From: Neoalteromonas facilis
Lineage (GTDB): Bacteria > Pseudomonadota > Gammaproteobacteria > Enterobacterales > Alteromonadaceae
Length of the DNA stretch: 64,000 nucleotides
Reading direction: 5' to 3'
Assembly (NCBI RefSeq): GCF_002807665.1
Contig: NZ_PEAY01000005.1
Span: 62,001-126,000 of the forward strand
In this document: positions 1-7,813 of the stretch, piece by piece
How positions within the stretch are numbered: the first letter of the stretch is position 1
Layout: the number at the start of each line of letters is the position of its first letter
Made by a program: the position numbers and the translations under genes
Notes under the pieces: model-generated
What the model was told of the DNA's origin: nothing
What the model saw: only the letters and a program-made list of their open reading frames with translations
Database searches by the model: none

Positions 1-740
1 ACTTTAAAATCTACCCAATAATTCAGCTTTTCTGATAACGCATGTCTGGCTTCATCACTCAGAGGGATATCCTGCGGCATTTCTGTTTCATTTTCCCCTC
101 TCAAAATTGCCATTATGGTCTTTAATGTACGGCCTTTATCATGCCCTTTAAGTTGCTTAACATTTTCTAGTAAAAACGCTTTTGGGCGTTTTTCAACTAA
201 TATCCTTTGAATTTCAAAGAACATTGTTCCCCGAGTATCATTAAAGCCTTTCTTTAAACCAGCCTGACTAAATGCCTGACATGGGAAGCCGCCAAGTAAA
301 ACATCATGATCAGGTATATCGGTTGCTCTGATCATAGTGATATCACCGTTCGGCATCTCTCCAAAATTTGCAAGATAAGTCTTTTGGGCAAATTTATCCC
401 ACTCTGATGTAAATACGCATTTTCCTCCAAGATTCTGGAACGGTAAACGAATGCCCCCGATGCCAGCAAACAAATCTATGAAACGAAAAGCAGGATCTAA
501 TTGTTCAGAATAGAAAGGGGCACTTCTTTTAGCTCTATGCAACTCATCTTCCAGAGCTAGTATTTGAGCAACTTTCTTTGCGGATGGTTTGTGTTCACCG
601 GTCTCCCACCCCCTGATGGTTCTTTCACCTTGTGTTCCGAGTCCCAATAGATTCGCAAATTCGGTTCTACCGAGGCCAAGCTTCTCACGTATACATTTGA
701 TTTGGTTATGATTATCATTGGACGGATTTTTATGTTTCAT
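1..740 (-). CDS. DNA (cytosine-5-)-methyltransferase with N-terminal HTH domain (partial, runs off left edge)
   Basis: About 246 codons are visible, starting at an ATG read leftwards from 740; the C-terminal half (target recognition region, motifs IX-X) lies outside the window. Residues about 12-62 look like an XRE-type helix-turn-helix. The catalytic domain follows: motif I FIDLFAGIGG (about 87-96), motif IV GGFPCQ with the nucleophilic Cys at about 154, and motif VI LLENV (about 190-194). The spacing and the stretch CVFTSEW resemble Dcm/EcoRII-type enzymes. It would methylate cytosine C5 and protect the host from the divergent nuclease genes at 820-3494. N-terminal HTH domains in this family (for example M.SsoII, M.Ecl18kI) are known to repress their own promoter; the palindrome at 751-780, 11 bp upstream, fits that. 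Base composition is more AT-rich than the backbone to the right. Family assignment is secure; target sequence is unknown. Confidence 0.93.
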   Translation of the reverse strand, partial: MKHKNPSNDNHNQIKCIREKLGLGRTEFANLLGLGTQGERTIRGWETGEHKPSAKKVAQILALEDELHRAKRSAPFYSEQLDPAFRFIDLFAGIGGIRLPFQNLGGKCVFTSEWDKFAQKTYLANFGEMPNGDITMIRATDIPDHDVLLGGFPCQAFSQAGLKKGFNDTRGTMFFEIQRILVEKRPKAFLLENVKQLKGHDKGRTLKTIMAILRGENETEMPQDIPLSDEARHALSEKLNYWVDFK

Positions 741-750
741 ATCCACGCTC

Positions 751-780
751 AACTTATCCGGTTTTAAACCCGGCCAAGTT
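751..780. promoter_or_regulatory. Imperfect palindrome, candidate operator of the methyltransferase HTH domain
   Basis: A 30-bp dyad lies between the divergent methyltransferase (start 740) and AAA protein (start 820). 12 of 15 base pairs are symmetric: outer arms AACTT/AAGTT, inner arms CCGG/CCGG and a TTT/AAA centre. It sits directly before the methyltransferase start, where bound protein would block its expression, and about 40 bp before the nuclease operon. The role as operator is inferred from position and from known self-regulating HTH-methyltransferases. Confidence 0.5.
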
Positions 781-819
781 ATCACTGTATGAATGATCAG
801 GCAATAGGAAAGTAGCAAA

Positions 820-2256
820 ATGTTGAAAAAAACACGGATAGACCAGTTTACGGAAGAATGCAAAGGGCTTAGGAGTGAAATGAGTCTTAATTACAGAAAT
901 GTAAGCCCATCATTTGAGTTTTCTAATACCGGTCGTCGAGGAACTAAGTATTTTACAATAACTTTAGTTGAGCTATTAACAACACTAAAAGATATAAGAA
1001 CAAATCTGAGCCAATATGAAGCTGCAAAAGACTATGTCGAAGGCAGAATGCGGGACTTGTTTTCTCAAACTATTACGAGCAAAACTATCAATGCTTTATC
1101 AACAGTTCAGACTCTCCCACTCTTTAGTTTGCTGAATAAAGTTATATACGTTGCCAATGGTTTGGATTCAGCATTCAACGAAAAGCGATTAAACTTAAAT
1201 GCCGATTTAATCGAAAATGCGATCTTATATATTGAATCGCAGATTCCTGACAATGATGCATATTTGGAAAGCATTTCTAAAGTTCATACAACAAGTAACT
1301 CCGGTGGCGAAAACATTATTTATTACGGTGCTCCCGGCGTTGGGAAAAGCTATCAAATCGATCAACGATGCAATTTAGATAACTCCATAAGAACAGTATT
1401 TCACCCAGATTCACAATATAGCGATTTTACCGGATGCCTAAAGCCTACAATGTTAGGAGAAAATGTAGTCTATGAGTTCAGACCTGGGCCTTTTACTCTT
1501 GCGTTTATAAAGGCGTCACTAGCTCCGGAAAAAATGTTTTATTTGGTGATAGAAGAAATAAACAGAGCCTCTTCTGCCGCTGTTTTCGGAGAGTTGTTTC
1601 AACTTTTAGATAGATCGGCCAGTGGTGAGAGTTGCTATGAAATAACTCTTGCAGATCCTGACATGGTTGCATTTATAAATGAAAAGGCCCCAAGCGCACT
1701 AAATGGCAATAATATAAAAATCCCTTCGAACTTATCTTTATACGCCACTATGAATAGCAGTGATCAAGCTGTCATGCCGATGGATACGGCATTTAAAAGA
1801 CGCTGGAAATTTGAGTATGTTCCTATTGATTTCAGCGAATGTCCTCATGGGGACATAGAGATTCCTATGGACGCTGCAGCACCCATAGTAACCACTTGGA
1901 AGAATCTGGCCGAATCTATAAATGAAGTTCTCGAGGCTGAGGAGATCCCAGAAGATCGCTTGTTGGGGCCTTGGTTCATGAAAGAAAGTGAGTTGGATAG
2001 CCTTGAAGCTAGTGCGAATGCGCTGAAAGGCAAACTATTACTTTATCTATGGGATGATGTCCTGCGGCATGGTGATAAGAGTTTGATTTTTGCAGACAAT
2101 ATCATGAGCTATGGGAATCTGATAAGGAATCTGAAATCCGGAGGTAAAATTTTTAGCAGATCGTTAGAGGAATCTCTAAAAGCTAAACAGGCTGATACCC
2201 AACATCAAGACGACGTTGAAAATGAACAGGGTCAGATTGAACCAGAGGACATCTGA
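820..2256 (+). CDS. McrB-like AAA+ NTPase, motor subunit of a LlaJI/McrBC-type restriction system
   Basis: A 478-aa protein. The N-terminal ~155 residues match nothing I recognise and are probably the DNA-recognition part. The AAA+ core follows: Walker A GAPGVGKS at 170-177, Walker B FYLVIEEINR at about 240-249, sensor-type MNSSD at 311-315 followed by MDTAFKRRW with likely arginine finger at about 326-328. The EINRA and TMN-S-D signatures are those of the McrB family, which uses GTP and drives translocation for a partner nuclease. The ATG at 820 follows an AGGAAAG ribosome site. Its stop overlaps the start of the next gene by one base, so the two are translationally coupled. Closest described arrangement is LlaJI.R1/R2 beside C5 methyltransferases. 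Function as a restriction subunit is inferred from motifs and context. Confidence 0.82.
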   Translation: MLKKTRIDQFTEECKGLRSEMSLNYRNVSPSFEFSNTGRRGTKYFTITLVELLTTLKDIRTNLSQYEAAKDYVEGRMRDLFSQTITSKTINALSTVQTLPLFSLLNKVIYVANGLDSAFNEKRLNLNADLIENAILYIESQIPDNDAYLESISKVHTTSNSGGENIIYYGAPGVGKSYQIDQRCNLDNSIRTVFHPDSQYSDFTGCLKPTMLGENVVYEFRPGPFTLAFIKASLAPEKMFYLVIEEINRASSAAVFGELFQLLDRSASGESCYEITLADPDMVAFINEKAPSALNGNNIKIPSNLSLYATMNSSDQAVMPMDTAFKRRWKFEYVPIDFSECPHGDIEIPMDAAAPIVTTWKNLAESINEVLEAEEIPEDRLLGPWFMKESELDSLEASANALKGKLLLYLWDDVLRHGDKSLIFADNIMSYGNLIRNLKSGGKIFSRSLEESLKAKQADTQHQDDVENEQGQIEPEDI

Positions 2257-3494
2257 TGCACTGGGACATAAATTACTATCTGGATCGGACTAATCTGTCT
2301 AATCTGCCCGATTCGTTATCACAGGTTTTGCGAAATAAAAACTTTGTTACTAAATCAGGTGAAAAGGCCAGTTTTTGCGGCCTGATTTTGACGGAAAGTG
2401 TACAGGCAGTTTTTCTGCCAAGGAGTACTCAGCTCTCCGGTGGTATCATCCAAGCTACTTCTTCTATGTTTAAAGCCTTTCGTAAATACGATAAAGAGCT
2501 TTCACCTTTGATCAGGAATAATGAACAAATCGCGGAATTATTCGGAAGCAAGAAGATAGCCTTGCTCTATAGTCTTTTGGAAGACTACAGAAATTATGGA
2601 ATTTATAGTCAGAGAAATCTCCACAAAAGGATTAATTCGGGAAAACCTGACTGGCCGAGGACGATTTCAAAATTTCAGCCCTTTATTTCTGATGGAAGCC
2701 CCCTCTATTGTGATTATGTAGGTGTCAAAAAGAGAGTAAGTGTTGATTCTGAGATCTCAAAGATTCATGCGTTTTTAGTTAGCCTGATAGACACGAAGTT
2801 CGGTTCAGTTTTTTTTGGCGAGAAGTCGTATAAAGAAGACTGGCTTTTACAGCCCAGTTTTATCTCCCAAGAGTTTTTTCGGGCCATTATAAATAAAGAA
2901 TTAAGAAACGTATATTCAGATAGGGATGTACGTTTGATGAAGCGACTCCTTAAGGTTCTGGAAGTCGGTGTACTGAATGAATCTGTAGAATTTGTAATTG
3001 GAACACGAAGCTTTCATACAGTTTGGGAGCATATGTTAAAAAAGGTCGTTGAGGGTACGATAGAGTTAAATGACAGGTTACCATTTCCAATATATGAGGA
3101 CTCAAGCGGCAAACTTTATCCAGCCAAACGAAACAGTCAAAAGACAGATATTGTAATAGAAAACAGTAATAAAAACCTTTATGCCATAGTCGATGCTAAA
3201 TATTATGATGCAACTAGCACTTCATCCTCTCCACGGTGGCACGATCTTGTAAAGCAATTCTTCTATGAAAAGGCAATTTCCACCGTATACCCAGAAAGTA
3301 CAGTGAAAAATTATTTTATCTTCCCAGGCGAGAAACAAGTATTCGCAAAAGCTTTCATGGCGAACCGAAAAGACTATAGTCCTATCTCTGACTATGTGGA
3401 GATAGAATGCATCTATGTAAATCCTACAGATGTTACTCAAGCTTACTCAAAGGGTGTAAAACTCAAAGAACTTAGTAAAATACTCAATTCTTAG
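2256..3494 (+). CDS. LlaJI/McrC-like restriction nuclease subunit
   Basis: A 412-aa protein coupled to the AAA gene (start overlaps its stop). A PD-(D/E)XK-type nuclease core is visible in the C-terminal third: Asp at about 298 in KTDIVIE and the D-A-K-Y-Y stretch at about 313-317, with a possible upstream acidic residue in WEHM (about 257-260). This arrangement is typical of McrC-like subunits, which cut DNA when assembled on the McrB-like ring. The N-terminal ~250 residues show no familiar domain; the overall size and partner fit the LlaJI.R2 family, which is a guess without a profile search. It ends 11 bp before the start of the dead vsr gene. AT-rich like the rest of the locus. Confidence 0.75.
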   Translation: MHWDINYYLDRTNLSNLPDSLSQVLRNKNFVTKSGEKASFCGLILTESVQAVFLPRSTQLSGGIIQATSSMFKAFRKYDKELSPLIRNNEQIAELFGSKKIALLYSLLEDYRNYGIYSQRNLHKRINSGKPDWPRTISKFQPFISDGSPLYCDYVGVKKRVSVDSEISKIHAFLVSLIDTKFGSVFFGEKSYKEDWLLQPSFISQEFFRAIINKELRNVYSDRDVRLMKRLLKVLEVGVLNESVEFVIGTRSFHTVWEHMLKKVVEGTIELNDRLPFPIYEDSSGKLYPAKRNSQKTDIVIENSNKNLYAIVDAKYYDATSTSSSPRWHDLVKQFFYEKAISTVYPESTVKNYFIFPGEKQVFAKAFMANRKDYSPISDYVEIECIYVNPTDVTQAYSKGVKLKELSKILNS

Positions 3495-3505
3495 CCCCAT
3501 GACTG

Positions 3506-3942
3506 ATGATCACTCAAGTGAAATCAAAAGTAACTAAGTATCTGCGATTCGAGCTTCCAGCACGAAGCGTTAGAAGCTTGTTACACAAGAAAGTATATCG
3601 ATTCAGAAAGAGCATAAAAAAGTTTACAAGCTCTCCTTACACACTGCCCAAGAAAAACAAAACCTGTATATTTGTCAATGTATGTTTCTGACATTAACAT
3701 GAAAGGTGTGACTTGTTTCGTCTGCCAAATCTAACTGTCAGTTCTGGATAGAAAAATTAAGAAGCAAAAGAGATAGGAACCGCAATAATATTCGCCTAAT
3801 AGCAGAAAATGGTTGGCGTGTGATTAACTATTAGGAATTCGCTTTGAGGGGGAAGAATTGGCTTCCAAATGAAATTGCCAAAAGAATTCCTGATATTATG
3901 GCCACCCCAATATTGTTAAAGACAGTTTTTCATGTTCGGTAA
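3506..3942 (+). pseudogene. vsr very-short-patch-repair endonuclease, inactivated (3 stops, 1 frameshift)
   Basis: Reading from ATG 3506 gives Vsr-like sequence: VRSLLHKKVYRFR, then IFVNVCF, then a TGA (3689) where the family has Trp, His, a TAA (3695) in the position of Gln, H-E-R and CDLFRLP (zinc-binding His/Cys region CFWHxHxCxLF). A one-base loss between about 3722 and 3741 shifts the frame, after which FWIEKLRSKRDR...GWRVINY continues the family pattern. A TAG (3832) replaces Trp of the usual WEC, and EFALRGK follows until a stop at 3940. Total length (~145 codons) equals an intact Vsr. Vsr nicks at T:G mismatches left by deamination of 5-methylcytosine and normally accompanies Dcm-type methyltransferases, exactly the neighbour here. 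All three stops can be reached by single transitions. Confidence 0.85.
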
Positions 3943-4203
3943 TTGAACCAGTAACCAGCTATTCGTTAATGATGAGTTGACTAAAGAACACCATATATCA
4001 ACTCAAAAAACGCTATTTTAATTTGCTCTCTCAACAAACAGCTTTGATCAAGTTTTATAGTGAAATAAATAATTCAGGTGTTGATCACTTTATAGCAGGT
4101 CCATTATTACAAAAGCGTTGAGTTATTTTTCGGTCACAATCTGGTCACAGACAACTTTTTGCTTGTTTGTGACTGAAAAAAGCGAAAGACAAATTTGGAG
4201 AGA
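3943..4203. other. AT-rich non-coding stretch between vsr remnant and tRNA-Arg
   Basis: No open frame of useful length, no recognisable integrase remnant and no hairpin terminator were seen. The sequence is strongly AT-rich, like the restriction locus. It would be the element side of the tRNA junction if the locus entered by site-specific integration. Confidence 0.5.
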
Positions 4204-4280
4204 TGGCCCACCCGAGAGGATTCGAACCTCTGACCTCGCCCTCCGGAGGGGCGCGCTCTATCCAGCTGAGCTACGGGTGG
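4204..4280 (-). tRNA. tRNA-Arg(CCG)
   Basis: A 77-nt cloverleaf read leftwards from 4280. The acceptor stem pairs CCACCCG with CGGGTGG, the D-arm is GCTC-AGCTGGATA-GAGC, the anticodon arm pairs CGCCC with GGGCG around CTCCGGA (anticodon CCG), and the T-arm pairs AGAGG with CCTCT around TTCGAAT. The 3' CCA is encoded (complement of 4204-4206). All stems are fully paired, so the gene should be functional. There is only a weak promoter immediately upstream; it may be transcribed through the truncated copy at 4379-4420. Confidence 0.96.
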
Positions 4281-4378
4281 TTTAACTTTTTCACTTCAAT
4301 TTTTATGGTACACGACGTTGCGTCGTATTTTTCGCACTATGTCCGTTGCCCACCTTTTTCATTCTCAAGATGTCCGTT

Positions 4379-4420
4379 ACCTCCGGAGGGCTGCGCTCTA
4401 TCCAGCTGAGCTACGGGCGG
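4379..4420 (-). pseudogene. Truncated tRNA-Arg(CCG), 5' half only
   Basis: Read leftwards from 4420 the sequence is a tRNA-Arg 5' half: acceptor CCGCCCG, D-arm identical to the intact gene, 5' anticodon stem and the complete loop with anticodon CCG. Similarity ends right after the loop: the 3' anticodon stem and everything beyond it are missing. The acceptor and anticodon stems differ from the intact copy, so this is a different tRNA allele rather than a recent duplicate. A possible -10 element (TATACA) lies 14 bp upstream of its first base. Confidence 0.85.
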
Positions 4421-4625
4421 ATGTTTTGAAAAAATGTATACACTTCGTTGTCGCTTACTGACTAAATTAAAAAGCCTTGTAGCTCATTCAATTTTTTAGT
4501 CTGGCCGGCCGCGAAGAGGCGCCAATAATACGTGTCTAGCGTTATCGCTTCAACTGCTTTGTGAGCTTATCGGACGGATAAAATCCCAAATAATAAAACT
4601 ATCCGAATATCATCGATGTTTACGG

Positions 4626-4653
4626 TTGTTCAGATTGAAATTACCGCTATAAT
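4626..4653 (+). promoter_or_regulatory. Candidate sigma-70 promoter for the cytochrome c gene
   Basis: TTGTTC (4626-4631), a 16-bp spacer and a perfect TATAAT (4648-4653). It would give a leader of about 80 nt. The rest of 4421-4740 shows no gene. Confidence 0.5.
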
Positions 4654-4740
4654 CGAGAGTCTGCATAATTGTGGGAAAAATAAGAAGACACTGTAATCCC
4701 ACGGTTTTAAGCATATTCAAACGATCGGCTGGAGTCTGTT

Positions 4741-5142
4741 GTGAAAATAAAAGTATTAGTTGGTTTATTGGCATTGTTCTGTAGTGCGCTAACACTCAAT
4801 GCTCAGGAAATGAAAGACGAAGAAATTGCAGAACGTATCAAACCTTACGGTGCGGTGCATGTTGCTGGCGCAGAAGCCGCGGGTGCAGCTGCTGCAGGGC
4901 CGCGTTCTGGGGCAGATATTTACAACCAGTCTTGTATCGCATGTCACGGCGCTGGCGTGCTTGGGGCTCCCAAGCTACATGATGCGGCGGATTGGAAGCC
5001 TCGTTTAGATGAAAAAGGGTTTGATACTATTTGGGATAACGCCGTCAACGGTATCAATGCTATGCCGCCAATGGGTACTTGTGGCAACTGTTCAAACGAC
5101 GATATCAAAGCTGCTATCGAATATATGATCGAAGGCATCTAA
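4741..5142 (+). CDS. Cytochrome c5-type periplasmic monohaem cytochrome
   Basis: A 133-aa protein beginning with GTG after GGAG. Residues 1-21 are a signal peptide ending around LNAQ. The mature part has one covalent haem site CIACH (about 61-65) and the Met ligand in AMPPMGTC (about 110-117); the two C-terminal cysteines in the CGNC stretch are a hallmark of the c5 family, where they form a disulfide. It is an electron carrier between membrane complexes and terminal reductases or oxidases. A spacer with Ala/Gly-rich sequence (AAGAAAAG) links the signal region to the haem domain. It stands alone; the next gene starts 69 bp on, after an inverted repeat at 5151-5176. Confidence 0.92.
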   Translation: MKIKVLVGLLALFCSALTLNAQEMKDEEIAERIKPYGAVHVAGAEAAGAAAAGPRSGADIYNQSCIACHGAGVLGAPKLHDAADWKPRLDEKGFDTIWDNAVNGINAMPPMGTCGNCSNDDIKAAIEYMIEGI

Positions 5143-5150
5143 GCCCTGTC

Positions 5151-5176
5151 TGAGCCGTTATTGATGTAGCGGCTCA
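5151..5176 (+). terminator. Inverted repeat between cytochrome and GGDEF gene
   Basis: TGAGCCG (5151-5157) pairs with CGGCTCA (5170-5176) over a 12-nt loop. There is no T-run after it, so it is at best a weak or factor-dependent terminator or an mRNA-stabilising hairpin. Confidence 0.3.
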
Positions 5177-5211
5177 ACGCCATCTCTATTTACAGTTGCA
5201 CGCGAGGTCGA

Positions 5212-7806
5212 ATGACAGCAGATATCTCAAAAAGTGATCTGTCAGAAGAAGAGCTAAGAGAGCTTATTCCTCAGCTGCAACAGCTTACTGATCAATACAA
5301 GCGCGCTGAACGTGTTCAGAAGGCGCTTTTTGATATTTCTGAACTGTCCAGTTCTGTCAGCGACCTGCAAAATCTTTACCGTTCCATCCACGACATAGTG
5401 GGTGATTTTATGAATGCCGATAATTTCTTCGTTGCCTTCTATGAGCGCGAGGAAAAGATCATCGATTTTGTCTATTTTGTTGACGAGTTTGACGAACAGG
5501 CCGTTAAACAAGTCCCTGCCGAAAAGCTGATGGACGGCGTCACTGGCCACATTTTGCGAAGCGGTGAACATGTCGTATTCGGCAAAGAAAATGCCGAAGA
5601 AGTGCTTAGCGTAAAAGGGATCCAATTGATGGGGTCGATTCCGTCAGACTTCATTGGCGTACCTTTAAAGCGCGGCTCTCAAGTTATCGGTGCAATGGTT
5701 GTACAAACCTATGACGATAGCTTGCGTTACTCAGCAGACGATTTAGAAGTACTGTTGTTCGTTTCTCAGCACATTGTAACCACAGTAGACCGCGTTAAAA
5801 GTCGGGAAATGACAGAGCGCACGATCCGTGAAAGAACGAAACAACTACGACAAATCAATGACGATTTGCAGGAAGAAATTCTCGAACGCCAAAAGGTCGA
5901 ATCATTACAGCAGGCACTATTTGAGATCTCCGAGGTTGCAGCGAACTTAGACGACGACATGCAATCGTTTTACTCGCAATTGCACAGCATTATCTCACGT
6001 CTTATCAGTGCGCCTAACTGCTATGTGGCGATCTTGGATGAATCCAAAGAACACTTAAACTTCCCTTACTTCAGCGATGAAAAAGATAAAGCACCGTCAC
6101 AGCGGGCATTAGGTTATGGCTTAACCGAGTTTGTATTGCGTAGCGGTCAAGCTGAAATGATCAACACATCCAGAGTTGTGCAACTGGTAGAAAGTGGTGA
6201 GCTCGACGTTACCGTTGCACAAAACATGTTAAGCAGCTCGAACTCTTGGTTAGGATCGCCGTTGGTCGTCGATGGTGAAATTTCCGGTGTTATCGCAGTG
6301 CAAACCTACGGCAAGCAAAATAAATACACCAGTAAAGATCTTGAACTGTTGCGGTATGTGTCGCATCACATTGCTGTTGCAATGGAACGTAAGAAACAAT
6401 CTGAAGCCATTCAGCAATACACGCAAAAGCTTAGTGAGCGTGTCGCAGCTCGCACGGAAGAATTGAACCGAGCAAATGAAATTCTCAAAAGCCAGATCGA
6501 ACAACGGAAAGAAATAGAATTACGCCTTATCCATGACGCTCACCACGACGGGCTAACGGATCTCCCTAACCGCACCATGTTCAATAGCCGTTTAGAATTG
6601 GCCGTTGCGAATAAAAAACGTCATCCAGAGAATAATTTCGCAGTATTGTTTGTCGATTTGGACCGATTCAAAGTGATCAACGATACGCTCGGCCATCATG
6701 CCGGCGACCAATTCTTAATTGAAGTATCGCGTCGGATCACAACCTGTATTCGCGGGCATGACTTATTGGCACGCTTGGGCGGAGATGAGTTTGTTATCTT
6801 GCTAGATAATTTTGACGATATCCACGATGTAGAAGAAGTGGCAAGCCGAGTCATCGATTCCATCGCCGAACCGTTTATATTAGACGGTAAAGAAATGTAT
6901 TCAGGTGCGAGTATTGGTATTGCCCATTTGGATGTTACCTACCTAAAAGCGGATGAAGTACTGCGTGACGCCGACGCTGCAATGTATCAGGCGAAACAAC
7001 AAGGTCGTGGTCGCTTCATCACTTTTGATAAGAGTATGCGCGAGCGTTTACTCGAAGAGTTGGAGCTTGAGAATGAGTTCCGTCGTGCTTTACGTGATGC
7101 GGAATTCCAGTGTTATATCCAACCCGCCATGAAGCTCGATACGAATGAAGTCGTATATTACGAGTGCTACGTGCGATGGGAGCACCCAACACTAGGAAAA
7201 GTTAAGCGTGAACAGTTCTGGCAAATTGCAGAACAAGCAGGACTCACTCTTGAGCTGGATAACTACATGCTTAAGTACGCTTGCCAGAAAATTAAGCAGT
7301 GGCAAGATGAAGACGACGAACACAAAGACTCTCGTATTGCAGTAAACATGTCTATCAACCATGTTATCCAGGGCAATTTGGTTAATCGCATATTGGATCA
7401 AATTAAAGAAGCCGGCATTTCTCCTAAGAGACTGGTATTCGAGTTCGATGAAAACGATCTGAACCGTCGCTCACAATTTATTTTGCCAGCCATTAAGAAG
7501 CTGCGTCGCGCCGGCATTTCACTGGTGTTAGACAACTTCGGCAGTGGCCTTGCGTCTTTGAGCTATTTGTTTTCTTACCCATTTGACTTTATCAAGGTTG
7601 ATCATCGTTTCGTGCGTTCGCTACCGCGCTCTCAACGTAACCAGAAACTTATCCAGTCGATTATGTTGATCAGTGAACATTTGCGCTTCTACGTGATTGC
7701 AGATGGCATTGACAGCCAAGGTCAATTGCAATCATTAAAAGAACTTGGCTGTATGTATGGGCAAGGCAAATTGCTTGCACCTACCCAGCTACTCGAAGAA
7801 GCGTAG
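5212..7806 (+). CDS. Cytosolic GAF-GAF-GGDEF-EAL protein: diguanylate cyclase with degenerate EAL domain
   Basis: An 864-aa protein without membrane segments. Two GAF domains (about 40-195 and 235-395) are each followed by a charged coiled-coil (about 200-235 and 400-440). The GGDEF domain (about 445-600) keeps RLGGDEF (about 520-526) and an inhibitory RxxD site (RGHD) five residues before it, so it should make c-di-GMP with product feedback. The C-terminal EAL domain is eroded: EAL reads ECY, the DDFGTG loop reads DNFGSG and the late glutamate in EGIE is Asp (DGID). It is therefore more likely a c-di-GMP/GTP sensing or regulatory domain than a phosphodiesterase. GAF ligands are unknown. Convergent with rep, only 7 bp apart. 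Confidence 0.9.
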   Translation: MTADISKSDLSEEELRELIPQLQQLTDQYKRAERVQKALFDISELSSSVSDLQNLYRSIHDIVGDFMNADNFFVAFYEREEKIIDFVYFVDEFDEQAVKQVPAEKLMDGVTGHILRSGEHVVFGKENAEEVLSVKGIQLMGSIPSDFIGVPLKRGSQVIGAMVVQTYDDSLRYSADDLEVLLFVSQHIVTTVDRVKSREMTERTIRERTKQLRQINDDLQEEILERQKVESLQQALFEISEVAANLDDDMQSFYSQLHSIISRLISAPNCYVAILDESKEHLNFPYFSDEKDKAPSQRALGYGLTEFVLRSGQAEMINTSRVVQLVESGELDVTVAQNMLSSSNSWLGSPLVVDGEISGVIAVQTYGKQNKYTSKDLELLRYVSHHIAVAMERKKQSEAIQQYTQKLSERVAARTEELNRANEILKSQIEQRKEIELRLIHDAHHDGLTDLPNRTMFNSRLELAVANKKRHPENNFAVLFVDLDRFKVINDTLGHHAGDQFLIEVSRRITTCIRGHDLLARLGGDEFVILLDNFDDIHDVEEVASRVIDSIAEPFILDGKEMYSGASIGIAHLDVTYLKADEVLRDADAAMYQAKQQGRGRFITFDKSMRERLLEELELENEFRRALRDAEFQCYIQPAMKLDTNEVVYYECYVRWEHPTLGKVKREQFWQIAEQAGLTLELDNYMLKYACQKIKQWQDEDDEHKDSRIAVNMSINHVIQGNLVNRILDQIKEAGISPKRLVFEFDENDLNRRSQFILPAIKKLRRAGISLVLDNFGSGLASLSYLFSYPFDFIKVDHRFVRSLPRSQRNQKLIQSIMLISEHLRFYVIADGIDSQGQLQSLKELGCMYGQGKLLAPTQLLEEA

Positions 7807-7813
7807 TCAGTAC

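Noticed and set aside
3506-3691. 61-codon open frame as an independent small gene
   Set aside because: Its sequence is the N-terminal part of Vsr, and the same family continues past its stop, so it is part of a pseudogene.
4203-4409. 68-codon open frame over the tRNA-Arg region
   Set aside because: It reads antisense through the tRNA and its truncated copy and has no ribosome site or protein similarity.
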